Positions 47,534 through 60,061 of a stretch of 64,000 bases of DNA are shown here, piece after piece (position 1 is the stretch's first letter; every line of letters starts with the position of its first letter). Below the pieces are notes generated by a model, which was not told the origin of the DNA, did not search any database, and saw only the letters and a program-made list of their open reading frames with translations. The stretch spans positions 23,400,501 to 23,464,500 of the forward strand of contig NC_134021.1 in the NCBI RefSeq assembly GCF_040712315.1. Reading direction: 5' to 3'. The translations under genes and the position numbers were made by a program. This DNA is from Castanea sativa (Eukaryota > Streptophyta > Magnoliopsida > Fagales > Fagaceae).

Positions 47534-48163
47534 CACAGTTACATATTTTGAAAATCTAACCATTGAATGCACGTTTCTTTTGTTTTTACAATACACGTCA
47601 AATTTCATATTAAACGAATTTTATTTATTATTTTATCCATAAACTTATTTTTTATGAATAGTTTTAGACTACAAAAACTCATAATTTAATCATTTGATTG
47701 ATGACATAGGTATTGATATTTGATTTTATTAAAATTTTGCAAGCATGAGAGATATAAGAAGAAAATGTAATTCAATGATGAATTTGTCAAAATTCACATT
47801 TAATAAAAAATATTAAGTAGAGTTGTAGCCCTAGTATACAACCAAGTTTGTTACAAAATTTTAATTATGTTGGACCTAAAAAAAATTAGGGTAGTGATAA
47901 ATTTACATAAATTTTAATAAGGGTAAAAAAATCATTAAAATTTTAAAATTTATATATAATTTTTTTTTTCAGGTCAAGGTGGTTTTTGTGACCACCTTGG
48001 CTTCAACGTGGAGTTGCTCTTGGTTTTAGTTTCTTTTTGATCTGTGTAAAAGAATTCATATATCACAAGAATTACCTTTTAAAGATACTTGCTTTTAAGA
48101 AAGCTGAGTGTAATTTAGTAGAGGAAAGAAAGAAAATGGTTATTTATATCTTGGACACACATA
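47445..48163. other. Non-coding stretch
   Basis: A (TA)n run at about 47491-47530. The segment near 47820-47870 (TTGTAGCCCTAGTATACAACC) resembles, in inverted form, the segment near 46160-46195, so the Pack-MULE may sit inside an older MITE. No gene seen. Confidence 0.4.
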
Positions 48164-48722
48164 GGGCTGTAAATAAACCAAGTCGTTCATAAACAGCTCA
48201 GGCTTGGTTAGATAAAAATCTCGTTTATTAACAAGCCAAGCCTGAGTAAAAAATATTGTTCATGAACAAGCTCATGAACACCAAGGCTTGATACAAAAGT
48301 AACAAAACAAGTTGAGCCTAGGCTTATTTATGAGTTTGATAATAAAATTGATATGAGCTTGACACATAAACTCATATCTTTTTAAGACTTTAATTAATTA
48401 TAAGTTGAGACCACTCATCCAAACCAAATAGGCTAGGTAATAAATTTGATATAGGTTTGATAATATACTTGTGTTGGATCTCAAGCTCAAAAACATGATA
48501 TTGAGCTTGAGTTTGGGCTTGATATAGAGCTCGATCTTGGCTTGACTAATGAACCAAGCCAAGCCAAGCCGAGCTCAAACTTTTATAGTTTATAACAAGC
48601 TCAAGCTTGAACATTATTTGTAGACTCGTATCAAGCTCAAGCCAAGCTTGAACATTCTACTTTTACTGTCGAGTTGAGTTTGAACATTCACTACTCAACA
48701 AAGCTCGGCTCGTTTACAGCCC
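48164..48722. mobile_element. hAT-like MITE
   Basis: The left end is GGGCTGTAAATAAACC and the right end in reverse complement is GGGCTGTAAACGAGCCGAGC. The interior is rich in AGCTTG and CAAGCT motifs, typical of this common MITE type. The flanks CACACATA and ACACATTT are similar but are not a clean 8-bp duplication. Confidence 0.65.
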
Positions 48723-49269
48723 ACACATTTTCACTTCCAAAGCTAGAATTTGTTGCTACTTATCATAGAGTAAGAGGTGGCTATGCAATATATCGTTTTG
48801 CTTTCCATTGCACCGGCACGCCCATTAAGACTTTAATTAATTATAAGTTGAGACCACTTATCCAAACTAAATAGGCTAGATAATAAATTTGATATAGGTT
48901 TGATAATATACTTGTGTTGGATCTCGGGCTCAAAAACATGATATTGAGCTTGAGTTTGGGCTTGATATAGAGCTCGAGCTTGGCTTGACCAATGAACCAA
49001 GCAAAGCCAGGCCAAGCTGAGTTCAAACTTTTATAGTTTATAACAAGCTCAAGCTTGAACATTATTTGTAGGCTCGTATCAAGCTCAAGCTAAGCTTGAA
49101 CATTCTACTTTTACTGTCGAGCTGAGCTTGAACATTCACTACTTGACAAAACTCGACTCATTTACAACCCACACATTTTCACTTCCAAAGCTAGAATTTG
49201 TTGTTGCTTATCATAGAGTAAGAGGTGGCTATGCGGTATGTCTTTTTGCTTTCCATTGCACCAGCATGC
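48384..49269. repeat. Tandem duplication of 443 bp
   Basis: 48384-48826 is repeated at 48827-49269 with scattered substitutions (for example the start AAGACTTTAATTAATTATAA and the end GCTTTCCATTGCACC). The unit includes the 3' half of the MITE and about 100 bp of flanking sequence, so it arose after the MITE inserted. Confidence 0.88.
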
Positions 49270-51501
49270 CCATTAAGGCCTCAACTGATAAACTTGTGCC
49301 AAAAATCTATGTATAGTAGGAGCATATGATGTACATCCCATATATACATACACATAGAGGAGACTCATGTTCGGATTTATGGTATCATTTTCTTGTAATA
49401 TGAATACCTATGAAGCACAGGTGCGTTTTCGAATTCGGGTGTGGGCGCACGTTTGGGACTTGGCAATTTTTGAAAAAGTAGGGTGCAATGATTAAAAAAT
49501 TTTAAAAAAATTATTATTTATATTTTCTATATATTGCTAAGAATATTTTTTTCACATTATATAAACATATACCAAATTTAAGAGTAATAATAGATAATAA
49601 CTAAAATATGATGACTGATGTTCATAAATTAAATGTGAGACAGTGAGTGGAGACTGAGAATGTGAGATTGTGACCAAGGGCTCTTAGGGAGTGAGACTGT
49701 GAGAGAGGGGAGACGGAGAGCAGAGAGGGGAGATAGAGAACAGAGAGGCCATCTGAATTGGCCTGATTCAAAGCCGGCATCAGTCTGAATCAGCCAGTAT
49801 CAAACTGAATCGGCCGGTATCGGCCTAAATCAACTTGTATCGGTCTGAATTGGTTGGTTTTGGCTGGCCGATACGGTCTGAATCGACCCGAATTGGTGCA
49901 AATCGGCGTGAGTCTGTGCGGATCGGGAAACAAAAAAAAAAACTGACGCGGCATCGACACGCGGGCAACAGCATCGACCACCGCACCCCGCGTCGAACGC
50001 CGGTGCAGCTCCCCTGTAGCCGCCTCAGTGCTTTCCAGATGAATACATTGTGCATTGGCACCAACAAAGTTAGGTGTTCAAATCTTATGTCTCACCTTGT
50101 CGTGCTCCATTCAATACTCTACTAATAAAAGTTTGACTTCTTTTATTAAGTGAGTTAATGTTTGAGTTTTAACAATTTGCCATTCTTCTTTTCTTTTCTT
50201 CGTTCCTTCCTTCTGTGGTCTCAACCCTCAAGTCTATTGGACTTCTTCCTTACAAGTTACAACGCCTAGGTCTTCAAAGGCTTTATTGTCCGGCTGCCAT
50301 ATTTTCCTTATGTCTTATGGCTCCAATTTTTTTCTTTTTTTTTCCTTTTTATTGAGAGATTATAGCTCCAATTGAGAGAAACAAGCAAGCAAGTTCTTTT
50401 GTTACCAGAAATGGGAAATCAAAGGAATGATGAAGATGTTGAATAACAAAGATAGAAGTGTGACTGACTTTATTGGCCAAGCTCCAGTTCCATAGAGATC
50501 ATGCATTGAAATGTTAGAAAAATCTAAGAGATATTAATTTTGCAATAGTTTTATATTTTACTGTGATTTTCCTCTTTTAGTTAGATCTTCTTAACAAGAA
50601 AGCTCTTTGACCTTATGTATCTGGTAGAGGTGCAACGTTTTTTTGTTGTTGTGTGTAATTGTTTGTGTTATTAGCTAGGAAAGTTGTTCTGTTGTAGGCC
50701 TAAAACTTCTGCTTCCTTTGGAAATTATCTTCCTGCTACATTGCATTTGTTCCATTGAATGAATCATTAGTACAGTTGATGTGGCAGTTGCCTGATTTTT
50801 TAATTTTTTTTCATGGAGTCTCTTGTTTCTACCAAACCATATCGCCCATAGAGTAAACGAGTGTAAGCTGTGAGAAATTGTTCCTATTTATAGATCCACT
50901 CATGAGATTGAGAATCATGCTTTCTTCCAATTTATGGATGTGGTGGTCTTGTATAAAATCAGATCTGAGATTGATTGCTTAAACCCCACCATCTATCAAG
51001 GCATTTCTGACCTTATTCTCAACTGCAAGCACAAAACCACAACATATTAGTCCAAGCATTCTCAACAAATTCTGTAATTATCAACCAAGTCCGTCCATAT
51101 CAGATAGAGTTTGATAAAATATTGTAATTTTAAACTTAAATCAAATGTTATATGCATATTCAAATCAGATTGTAATCTCTACAATAATATATATACAAGA
51201 GCAAGCTCCCAAATTAATGTCACAGGAAGCCAATTATTTTCAGATTCTATACATGCTGTGGCACGACACATTTTATCATAAGAGATTCCCCTTCTAATTA
51301 GTTCACATTGTTTGAATGCTTCAACGGAGGAGTAATTTCACTTCCCTATACTCATTCAAGAACTTCAACAAACTTGTAAAATACAAAATCTAGCAACCCC
51401 AAATATTTACTGTATACAACCTTTACAACAAATTTCTCTCCACACTTTTTCCTTATGGAGTTGAGATCAAATAGAGAAGGGGAAAAAAAAAAAAAAGAGA
51501 G
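49270..51501. other. Non-coding stretch with a GC-rich repeat patch
   Basis: At 49745-49930 a degenerate short tandem repeat with the core AATCGGCC-GTATCGGCCT is found, followed by GC-rich DNA to about 50030. The remainder is AT-rich without a gene I can support. Confidence 0.5.
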
Positions 51502-51879
51502 GCTAAAATGCAAATTGCGCCCTCTAAGTTTGGTTGAAATTCATTTCAATTCTCTAACTTTACTCTTGTTCAATTAAGTCTTTTAAGTTTCAAATTTATT
51601 CAATTTAGGCATTTTGTCTAATTTTGTTAAAAAATTTCCCTTACAAAAATTATTTTCACATGAAAAAATTTATAAAATTAATAAAAATATTTTATAAATT
51701 TTTATGTAAGAATTTTTTGTTTTCATTAGTTAATTACATATCTAATGACAATTTTTTTTAACAAAATTGGACAAAGGCTCGAATTGAATAATTTTGAAAC
51801 TTATAGGGCTCAATTGAATGAAAAAAAAAAAAGAAAAAAGAATTTCAATTAAAGTTAAAGAGTGCACTTTGCATTATAG
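51502..51879. mobile_element. MITE with long inverted ends
   Basis: Left GCTAAAATGCAAATTGCGCC is matched by right CTATAATGCAAAGTGCACTC in reverse complement. Similarity extends inward through TTGAAATTC, AAGTTTCAAA-TTATTCAATT and CCAATTTTGTTAAAAAA. There is no coding content. The A-rich flanks hide any target duplication. Confidence 0.65.
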
Positions 51880-51910
51880 AAAGAAAAAAAATTCAAAAGC
51901 GAGTGAGGAG

Positions 51911-52743
51911 CAATGTTATGAATACTGTTTCGGATTCCGTTTCGGTTTGTTCATTAGAACGAAATATTTTGGTACCGATCAATACCGGTGTACTATTTCA
52001 GAAGTACCATCATAATATATATATATTTACCATTTTGATATATATTTTTGGTCAAACCTATAAAAATGACCATGAATCTTAAAGTTATAAGCCCATATTT
52101 AATATTAATAATAATTATTATAATAACTAACAAGTTTTTTAAAATATAAGAACAATAATATTTACTAGACCAAAAAAAAAAAATCACAAAGGATGGAAAA
52201 GACACAAAGCTTGCAACCTATTAACTCTCATTTTGAATTGTATTATTATAATGCTAGTCACGTGGAGTGGCTCACAAAACTAAAAAATTGGAAAAGAAAT
52301 GCCAAAATAGTGAAATACAAAGCTCAATGAAAAAAAGTGGAGGGTAACTGAGTAAACAAATTGGCAGACAACTAAGAAAATGTACAAAGAAAAGAAGAAA
52401 ACGAAGAGGGCGAAGTGCAGAGGAAAAGAAGAACTGAAAAAGGCCAAGTTGCTGAGGCTACTGATGAAGTGAGATGAACTGCAATGGGTGGCTCTATTCA
52501 GGGAATAGCTATTAAAACTTGAAAAGGTAAATTTTTTCCGCATTTATCAGCAGTAGATTCAGTACCCGCCGAAATATGTCTACCGGCCGAAATTCACCTA
52601 AACAGGCCAAAATGGCCGGAACAGGCCGAAACGAACCGAAATTTGGTTCGAGGTGGAACAAGAGGGTGATTTGTACTGGTTTAAGGACTGGTACAAAATT
52701 TTTCGGTCGTTCCGGCCGGAACGGAACGATATTAATAACAATG
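51911..52743. mobile_element. hAT-type non-autonomous element with perfect 8-bp TSD
   Basis: GTGAGGAG flanks the element at 51903-51910 and 52744-52751. The ends are CAATGTTATGAATAC and, in reverse complement, CATTGTTATTAATAT. The 8-bp duplication and the CA-NG-type ends point to hAT. Subterminal DNA repeats CCGGCCG/GAAACG-type motifs. There is no transposase. Confidence 0.83.
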
Positions 52744-53299
52744 GTGAGGAGACAAAAGTTTAATCACATGAGGCAGAGCTAAGTGAGACACGTAAGATAA
52801 GTTTGAGTGTTTGACGTTAACCATAAAACTCAAGAATTTAAATTCACCCTACAATTAGTCAATTACAAATACAATACAACCGCATTGCCCCCAAAGAAAA
52901 CCATTCTTAACCCATAGACCCTTCAAAAACAATGAACAACCCCTTCTCTTATCGTTTTAGGAATAAAAATTTCTATATATATAAAACTGAATAAAATTTT
53001 CCTATAAAATATCAAAATAAACCCTATTTGATTTTTGAATTAGATGCCTTGCTGGAGTCTCTTCGTGTCTCCAGTCTCCAACACACTACCTGTTAGCTCT
53101 CTCTCTCTCTCTCTCTAGGGTCTTGGTGTTATTATATTAGAATTTATTTTTCCTGAATAGGTTAGAAATTTTGTTAATATATATTGTGCAAGTTTTATTT
53201 TTTTGTTATATATGAGAATGGAGGTGGCTTGATATTAATTATTTATTTTTATGTGTATATTCAATAATAGTGGTTTGGGACCTTTGGGTAGCTAATTGT
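52744..53299. other. Non-coding stretch 5' of the LINE
   Basis: It contains a CT microsatellite near 53097-53116. The 5' end of the LINE may begin somewhere in the second half; no matching target duplication was found. Confidence 0.4.
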
Positions 53300-53474
53300 G
53301 TTGTTTGATTCGTATTTAAGAGGAAAAGTAGTTAGAAAGCGAGACAATTCCTATTCTCTCCCCAGTAGGAGCCCTTCTCTCTCGCCTATATGCAAGCCTC
53401 CCTCTCCCCTAGTGTTCTGTAGGAGAAATCCCTCGATCTGCCCCTCACTAGAAGAGCACCCACAAACCTGTAAG

Positions 53475-54515
53475 ATGGAACAAGATATGCTTGAAATTCT
53501 TCAAAAGCTATAGCTCACAAAAGAGGAAGAAGAAGATATCATCATCTTATTTACGAGTAAACTAGAGATACTGGAAGAGTGCTCCCTTAGTCTCTTTGGA
53601 CTATTATTATCTAATCGTCAGCAAAATTAAAGAGCACTCAAAAGCACACTAAGATTGGCGTGGAAGATGGGTTCTAATCTAAGGATCGTGGAAGTAGGCA
53701 ACAGTATTCTCCAGTTCAAGTTCAAGTTCAACTCTAAGTACCAAATGGAATGGGTAAAGAAAAGCAGGCCATGAAATTTTGATAATAATCTTTTACTCCT
53801 CTGTCAATGGAAAAAGGGTCTAGGAACAACTAAGAGTGGGTCTAGGAAATCCAAATTTTCCAGCAACTAGAACACAATGATTCCATGAATGGTGAAGATT
53901 CAAGGGAAAATCACAAACGGCGCAAGAAAATTTCAGAAGCTCATATCAAATGGAAGGCGTTGGTATCGAAGCAAGCAAAGGGAGTTGGGGCCTTGGAAGT
54001 GCAAATGCAGAGATGTTAGATTTTTAAGTGTCGAATAATCTGGTTAGATGGGACAGGAAGGAAAAAGTAGGTTATGGACTGAATTTAAAAAAGAGACATG
54101 TGAGAGATAGATTGGAGCTAAATCTGAAATAGTTAAGGAATTGTTCAAACGCACAGAAGAGAGTTACTCAGTAGTGGGCCAATCCCAATGGCCCAATGAT
54201 GAAATGAAAGAAGTCACAAGTCCAATAAAAAAATAAGGGTGAGCTGAAGATGAGTAGTGATAAAGAAGACCAAGCTCTAGGCCCAAGAAAAGAAAAGAAA
54301 ACTCCAAGGAAAGGGAAGTGGAAAAAAGTAGCAAGGAACAAAGGGAAAGCCCAAGGATCAGAACAAAAGCCCAAGTTACTTTAGTAGGCATTAAACATGG
54401 ACAAGCAATAGGTGAGTCAAAAGAAATTGAAGGTAGGCCTCTTAAACGAGCTTGTGAAGAACAACTTCATGTTGATGTTCAAAACTCTATTATATCGGTG
54501 GTGGCTGCTAAGTAG
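53475..54515 (+). pseudogene. LINE ORF1 (DUF4283-like RNA-binding protein), broken
   Basis: From ATG 53475 the frame reads MEQDMLEILQKL, stop, LTKEEEEDIII. It continues with ALKSTLRLAWKMGSNLRIVE and FDNNLLLLCQW, which matches the DUF4283 domain of plant LINE ORF1 proteins. Three in-frame stops are seen: after QKL, after NRQQN, and TGA for the tryptophan before NFDNN. The C-terminal zinc knuckle usual in this family was not found. The family binds the element RNA. Confidence 0.8.
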
Positions 54516-57500
54516 CACCGCCAGTAGCAATGATTGCCCTAAGTTGGAACTGCTGGGAGCCTGGGAACCTCTAGAGAGTTAGGGCGTTGTGCGAGATGGT
54601 GCAATGTTGGGATCCCGATATAGTCTTCCTTTTGGAAACAAAGTTAAATAAAAAAGTCATGGATAGAGCTAAGGAAAAAGCTGGATATATTTTTGGATTG
54701 ATTGTTCCTAAATCAGAAAGAAGTGGGGGCATTGCGATGCTCTAGAAGAAAGAGATCAACTTGGAAATTATAGGGTATGCTGGAAATTATATTGATGCAA
54801 TAGTCACAGAGTCTCTATCGGGTTTCAAGTGGAGAATTATAGGATTCTACGGACATCCAGAAACAAATAAAAGAGGCGAGTCTTGGGAACAACTTAAGGT
54901 ATTAAACAAAAAAATTCAACTCCCTTGCATGTGTTTTGGAGATTTCAATGAAATCTTATCCATGGAAGAAAAGTGGAGTGGTGCTCAGAGATCTCAAAGA
55001 CAAATGGATGAGTTTCGGTCTATAGTTAACCTCTATGGTTTCAAAGATTTGGGATATACTGGCCCGCAGTTCACTTGGTGCAATATGCAAGAGGGGAAGG
55101 ATATAGTGTACCTGAGATTGGATAGATTTTTTGCAACCCAGGGCTGGATTGACAATTTTGGGGAGGCCTGAGTTCATCATATTATGGATTCAACCTCGGA
55201 TCACTATACTTTTCTACTCTCTGACTCTTTCCCTCAACAACAACCTAGGAAATGCCGCTTTCATTTTGAAGCAATATGGGTTAAAAAGGAGGGCTGTAAG
55301 GAAATTATTGAAGTTTCATGGAGAAGTATTGTTATTCTTAGAAACCCCAGTGGCATAGCTTCAAGTCTAACACAATGTGCTGCAGATTTATCTAGATGGA
55401 ATTCCCTTACTTTTGGGCAAGTGCCAAAGCAGATACAAAAGAAAAATGAAGCCCTTAAGGATGTGGTTCTTAGGGACAGGGATGGATCAATGGGTGAAAA
55501 TATCAATACCTTGCGAAAAGAGATCAATGAAGTATTAGATAGAAGGAAATTATGTGGCAACAGAGATCAAAAGTTCAATGGCTCGGGCTTGGAGATAGAA
55601 ATACCAAATGCTTCCACTTCAAAGCCTCTGAGAGAAAAAGGAAGAATACTATTGTCAGATTGCAAGATGAGAATGGCAACTGGAGTGAATCTAATGAAAG
55701 TATAGTGGCTACTGCAGTATCTTACTTTGAGAAACTATATATCACTTTTCTCCCAAGTCGTATATCAAAGGTGGCAGACTTTATTCTAGCTAGAGTGACT
55801 GAAGAGATGAACCAAAGCCTAATAAGAGAATTTACAAAGGAGGAAGTTACAGCAGCTCTTCAGCAAATGCATCCAACCAAAGCTCCAGGACCAGATGGTA
55901 TGTCTACAATTTCTTTTCAAAAATATTGGGATATTGTTGGTAGTGATGTCACTGATATGGTCCTCAATGTTCTAAATTCTAATATGTCCACGACAGAGAT
56001 TAACAAGACCAATATAACCCTCGTCCCAAAAATTGAAAACCCCACCAAGATGACGGAATTCAAACCAATCAACCTAAGCAATGTCATATATAAGCTCATA
56101 TCCAAAGTCCTTGTAAATTACCTCAAAGCCATGCTCCCTCAAATTATTTCTAAAAACCAAAGAGCTTTTCTGAAAACCAAAGTGCTTTCCTCTCTGAACA
56201 ACTCATTACAGATAATGTCTTAGTTGCCTTTAAGTTAATGCATTATCTTGACCATAAAAAGGATGGTAAGGATTGTTACATGGTCATTAAATTTGACATT
56301 AGCAAGACTTATGATAGAGTTGAGTGGGGTTTTATTGAAAATGTTATGGTGCGTATAGGCTTTCATGAAAAATGGATGAGTCTAATCATGCATTACATCA
56401 CTATAGTGACTTATTATGTACTTATTAATGGTGTGGCTAATGGATGCATCATTCCAACAAAGGGGCTCCGCCAAGGGGACCCCCTTTCATCTTACCTATT
56501 TCTCTTTTGTGCAGATGGAATTTCATCTCTTATAAATGAAGTAGCTAGAAATAAGCTGATTAATGGCATCTCTATATGTAGAGGCTGCCCTACGATCACT
56601 TACCTCTTCTTTGTTGATGATAATCTCCTCTTTTGTAAGGCAAGCAGGCTGGAGTGTCAAAAGCTTACTGAAATTCTTGACCTCTATGAGGCTGCATTGG
56701 GACAAAAGATTAACATTGATGAATCGTCTATTTTCTTTAGCCATAATACATCCAGCAAAAAGAAGAGTAAGATGCTTGAGATCTTCTTTGGCTGGAAAGA
56801 GAGGATGTTGTCAATGAGAGGGAGGGAAATCCTCATAAAAGTTGTAGCCCAAGCTATACCAACATACACTATGAGTAGCTTTCAGCTCCCTAAGGGTCTT
56901 TGTGATGAAATTGAAGGAATGATGAGAAAATTTTTGTGGGGCCAAAGGCAACAAGAATCCAAGATTGCCTGGGTAAGTTGGAAGAAAATGTGCACCTCAA
57001 AATTGAAGGGAGGCATGGGGTTTCGAAACCTCCTAGCTTTCAACTTAGTTATACTAACTAACCAGGGTTGGAGATTGCTCTCCAACCCTTACTCCCTAGT
57101 GGCCAAAATCTACAAAGCCAAGTATTACCCATATGGAGATGTTCTCAACTCAAAGTTAGGGAGTAATCCATCCTACGCGTGGAGAAGTATATTCCATAGT
57201 TTGGAAATGATAAGAAAAGGAACTTGTTGGAGAGTAGGTAATGGAAGATTGATCCATATATGGGACGACAAATGGCTACCCACTCCCTCAACGTTTAAAG
57301 TAATTTCTCCCCCTCACTATCTTGATGATTTTCCTATGGTCTTTGCTCTTATCGATACCGATACTAAGAGATGGAAGACAGATACAATCCGGGCCCTTTT
57401 TCTCCCCTTTGAAGCAAAAACAGTGCTCAACATCCCTTTAAGCTATCATCTTCTAGAGGATAAACTTATTTGGACTTCCAATAAAAAGGTGAGTTCACTG

Positions 57501-58015
57501 TAAAGAGTGCTTACTACATTGCTCTAAGGGTGATTGAGACAAAGGAATTGGGTGAAAGCTCTAATAGAGACTCTAGAGCTCCGCTTTGGAAGAAAATCTA
57601 GCACTTGAAGATCCCGGCAAAGGTTCGTATTTTTTCTAGGCGAGCTTGTGTGATTGCCCTCCCAACTAAGCTAAATTTGAGCAAAAGAGGTATTGACATA
57701 AGTTCTATATGCCTCATGTGTGATAATGAAGTTGAAATTATAGCCCACTCTCTAGTTTTTTGTGACAATGCAAGGCAGGTTTGGAACAGATGGGATGAGT
57801 GCCCAGTGAACCTAAGAGCAGGACCCTTAGACATATCAAATATAGCCATGGAATTCTTGTCTAAAGGAACCTCCCAAGACCTTGAAACTTTTTTCGGGGT
57901 GGCCTGGGCCATTTGGTACAACAGGAACCAAAATGTCTTTGAGAATATTGACCACTCCCCTGCACAGGTCTGGAACCATGCTAGGAAACTTATCCTTGAT
58001 TTCAAAGAAGCAAGT

Positions 58016-58190
58016 TGTAATGACCCAAGGAAAAGCGCTAGCCACATCTGCGCTATACCTCAAAAGGACTAGTCACTATTGAGGCTCCTTGCAGTTGTTA
58101 ATAAAGTCCAGATCTACCCAGTAAATACCCGATGTGGGACTCATCACACATCCACACACATCACACAATCAATCAAATTGGGGCATCACA
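58016..58190 (-). repeat. LTR of the TRIM (3' in element orientation)
   Basis: TGTAATGACCC at one end and GGGGCATCACA at the other on the plus strand. It contains GTCCCACATCG on the minus strand at 58130-58140. Confidence 0.95.
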
Positions 58191-58203
58191 ATCTCCCCCA
58201 CTT
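58191..58203 (-). other. Polypurine tract of the TRIM
   Basis: The minus strand reads AAGTGGGGGAGAT directly before the 3' LTR, the priming site for second-strand synthesis. Confidence 0.85.
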
Positions 58204-58275
58204 AAATCCCTAACGTCCTCGTTAGGGCCCACTTTGTAGGATAGTGTCTCCGAGCCCACATGGGGTTACCGGGCC

Positions 58276-58288
58276 GGCTCTGATACCA
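58276..58288 (-). other. Primer binding site of the TRIM
   Basis: The minus strand reads TGGTATCAGAGCC two bases inside the 5' LTR, complementary to initiator tRNA-Met. The same site is used by the copia element at 4301-4312. Confidence 0.92.
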
Positions 58289-58290
58289 TA

Positions 58291-58465
58291 TGTAATGACC
58301 CAAGGAAAAGCGCTAGCCACATCTGCGCTATACCTCAAAAGGACTAGTCACTATTGAGGCTCCTTGCAGTTGTTAATAAAGTCCAGATCTACCCAGTAAA
58401 TACCCGATGTGGGACTCATCACACATCCACACACATCACACAATCAATCAAATTGGGGCATCACA
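58291..58465 (-). repeat. LTR of the TRIM (5' in element orientation)
   Basis: Identical by eye to the LTR at 58016-58190. Confidence 0.95.
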
Positions 58466-58624
58466 CAAGTACTATCCACTATCAGAACCAGCAGCTAGTG
58501 TTTTTAGGGTGGAAAGCCCCACCTCTAGGTGTGTTCAAAATAAATGTAGATGGAGCTACATCAGCTGATGACAGATTGTATAGTATTGGAGTAGTCATAA
58601 GGGATAACAAGGGCAACACCATAG

Positions 58625-60061
58625 TTTTGCCAAAAAACTTGTTGTGAAATTTTGAAGTACTTGCAAGTGTACGAATTGTACAGAAGTATAGTTTGACAAG
58701 AACGAGGTCAAACCCAAAGGGACTTGAATGAACGTAGGAAAATTAATCAAATCTTAACCAAATTAATCCTAATCTAGTTTAATAAAAATTAGTTGTTTGA
58801 AATTAAACAAACTAAACAAATAATTAAACTAAGCAAAGATATAATATAAAGCAGTAAAAAGATGTAACAATCTAGAAAAATGAATTAAGGTTTTGGAATC
58901 CGCCTTGTAAGTCATATCAGCATATATTTATGATCATTAATTTTTCCTAACTACCGCATGATAATCTAGAAATTAATCTTGCTATCATGGAAAATATAAT
59001 CATTAAAATCCTTGTATTTAAATATCTAAAGCATGCTCTTCTTCGCTTCCTAGGTATAAAATCAAATCATCAATTGTATCTGTAACTAAACAAATCACAA
59101 GAGATATCCAATTTTAAAATCAAGAAATAATAAACTAAGCATTCAATTAATTAAGACAAATCCTAAATCATGAGAAAAACATGATTGAACTCATATCTAG
59201 AATCATACCTTAGTCAAATGATATGAAGCAAGAACAATTTAAATCATTAAAGATCAACTATTATGGGAAAAATCAAATCACATAAATATTATTGATAATC
59301 CTTAACAAGGTTTCATCCTCAACGCTAATTATAAGTTTAGCTACTCATGGTAATTCAAATAAAACAAAAAAAATAAAATACTAAACATTAAACTAGACAA
59401 ATAAAATAGAAAAATAGATAGTCACAATGCTTTCATGGAGTAAAGCTACCTCTTGCAAATTTTCCATTTTGCATCCCACCCTCAGCACTAGCGTCCTCTC
59501 TTAAAAACTGACCTAGAGGTTTATAGAAGGGAAACCACTCCTAATACAAGTCAGATTTGTATTGCTTTGTTTTGCTCCTTTATATTCCATCACATGCGGC
59601 TGACCTAAAGCCTTATAATTAAGATCCCAACGCGGCCCATTGTAAGAACTCCCAGGTATGTGTTTTGCTGAAGAATTAATTAGGCCCACGTCAAACATGC
59701 AATCAAGCCCATTGCACATGTCTTATCCACAAAAGCACTCCTATTCTTTTCTTTTCTTTTCTTTCTACACTTCATGACTTCACGCCTGGATCTCTTCTTA
59801 TTCTTTTATTTTCTTTGGTTCTCTTTCTTTGCACTTCACGTCTCCAGGTTTCTTCTTATTCTTTAATTTTTGGCCTTCTCTTGAATTCACGTCTGGCTAG
59901 ATGTAAGTTAGCTTGAATCAATTGGCCTAACCCCACTTGCATGTAAAGCGCTTATTACCTACAACACAAAGATAATATATAATCAGTCACAAAATAACAT
60001 AAAAGTAAAGCTAAATATGTAGATATGTAAGTAATTTATTGTTAATATTTCATGCACATTA
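58625..60061. mobile_element. Unclassified 1.4-kb insertion in LINE RNase H
   Basis: It is flanked by CATAG at 58620-58624 and 60062-60066. Removing the segment and one CATAG restores the RNase H frame across the joint, so its bounds are well supported. The interior is AT-rich and non-coding, with CAAGTGTACGAATTGTACAG near its start and pyrimidine-rich tracts near 59745-59880. It lacks clear TG/CA ends at the duplication. It may be part of an LTR-type element, but I cannot classify it. Confidence 0.7.

Larger units (their letters stand above)
58016..58465 (-). mobile_element. TRIM with two identical 175-bp LTRs
   Basis: LTRs 58016-58190 and 58291-58465 are identical by eye over 175 bp. The flanking 5 bp are CAAGT on both sides (58011-58015 and 58466-58470). 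The 100-bp interior has only a primer site next to one LTR and a polypurine tract next to the other. The ends are TG and CA. It has no coding capacity and must have been mobilised by another element. It sits inside LINE ORF2, between the zinc-binding region and RNase H. Confidence 0.96.

Noticed and set aside
49745..50067. GC-rich open frames on both strands
   Set aside because: They follow from the short CGGCC-type tandem repeat; no domain is seen.
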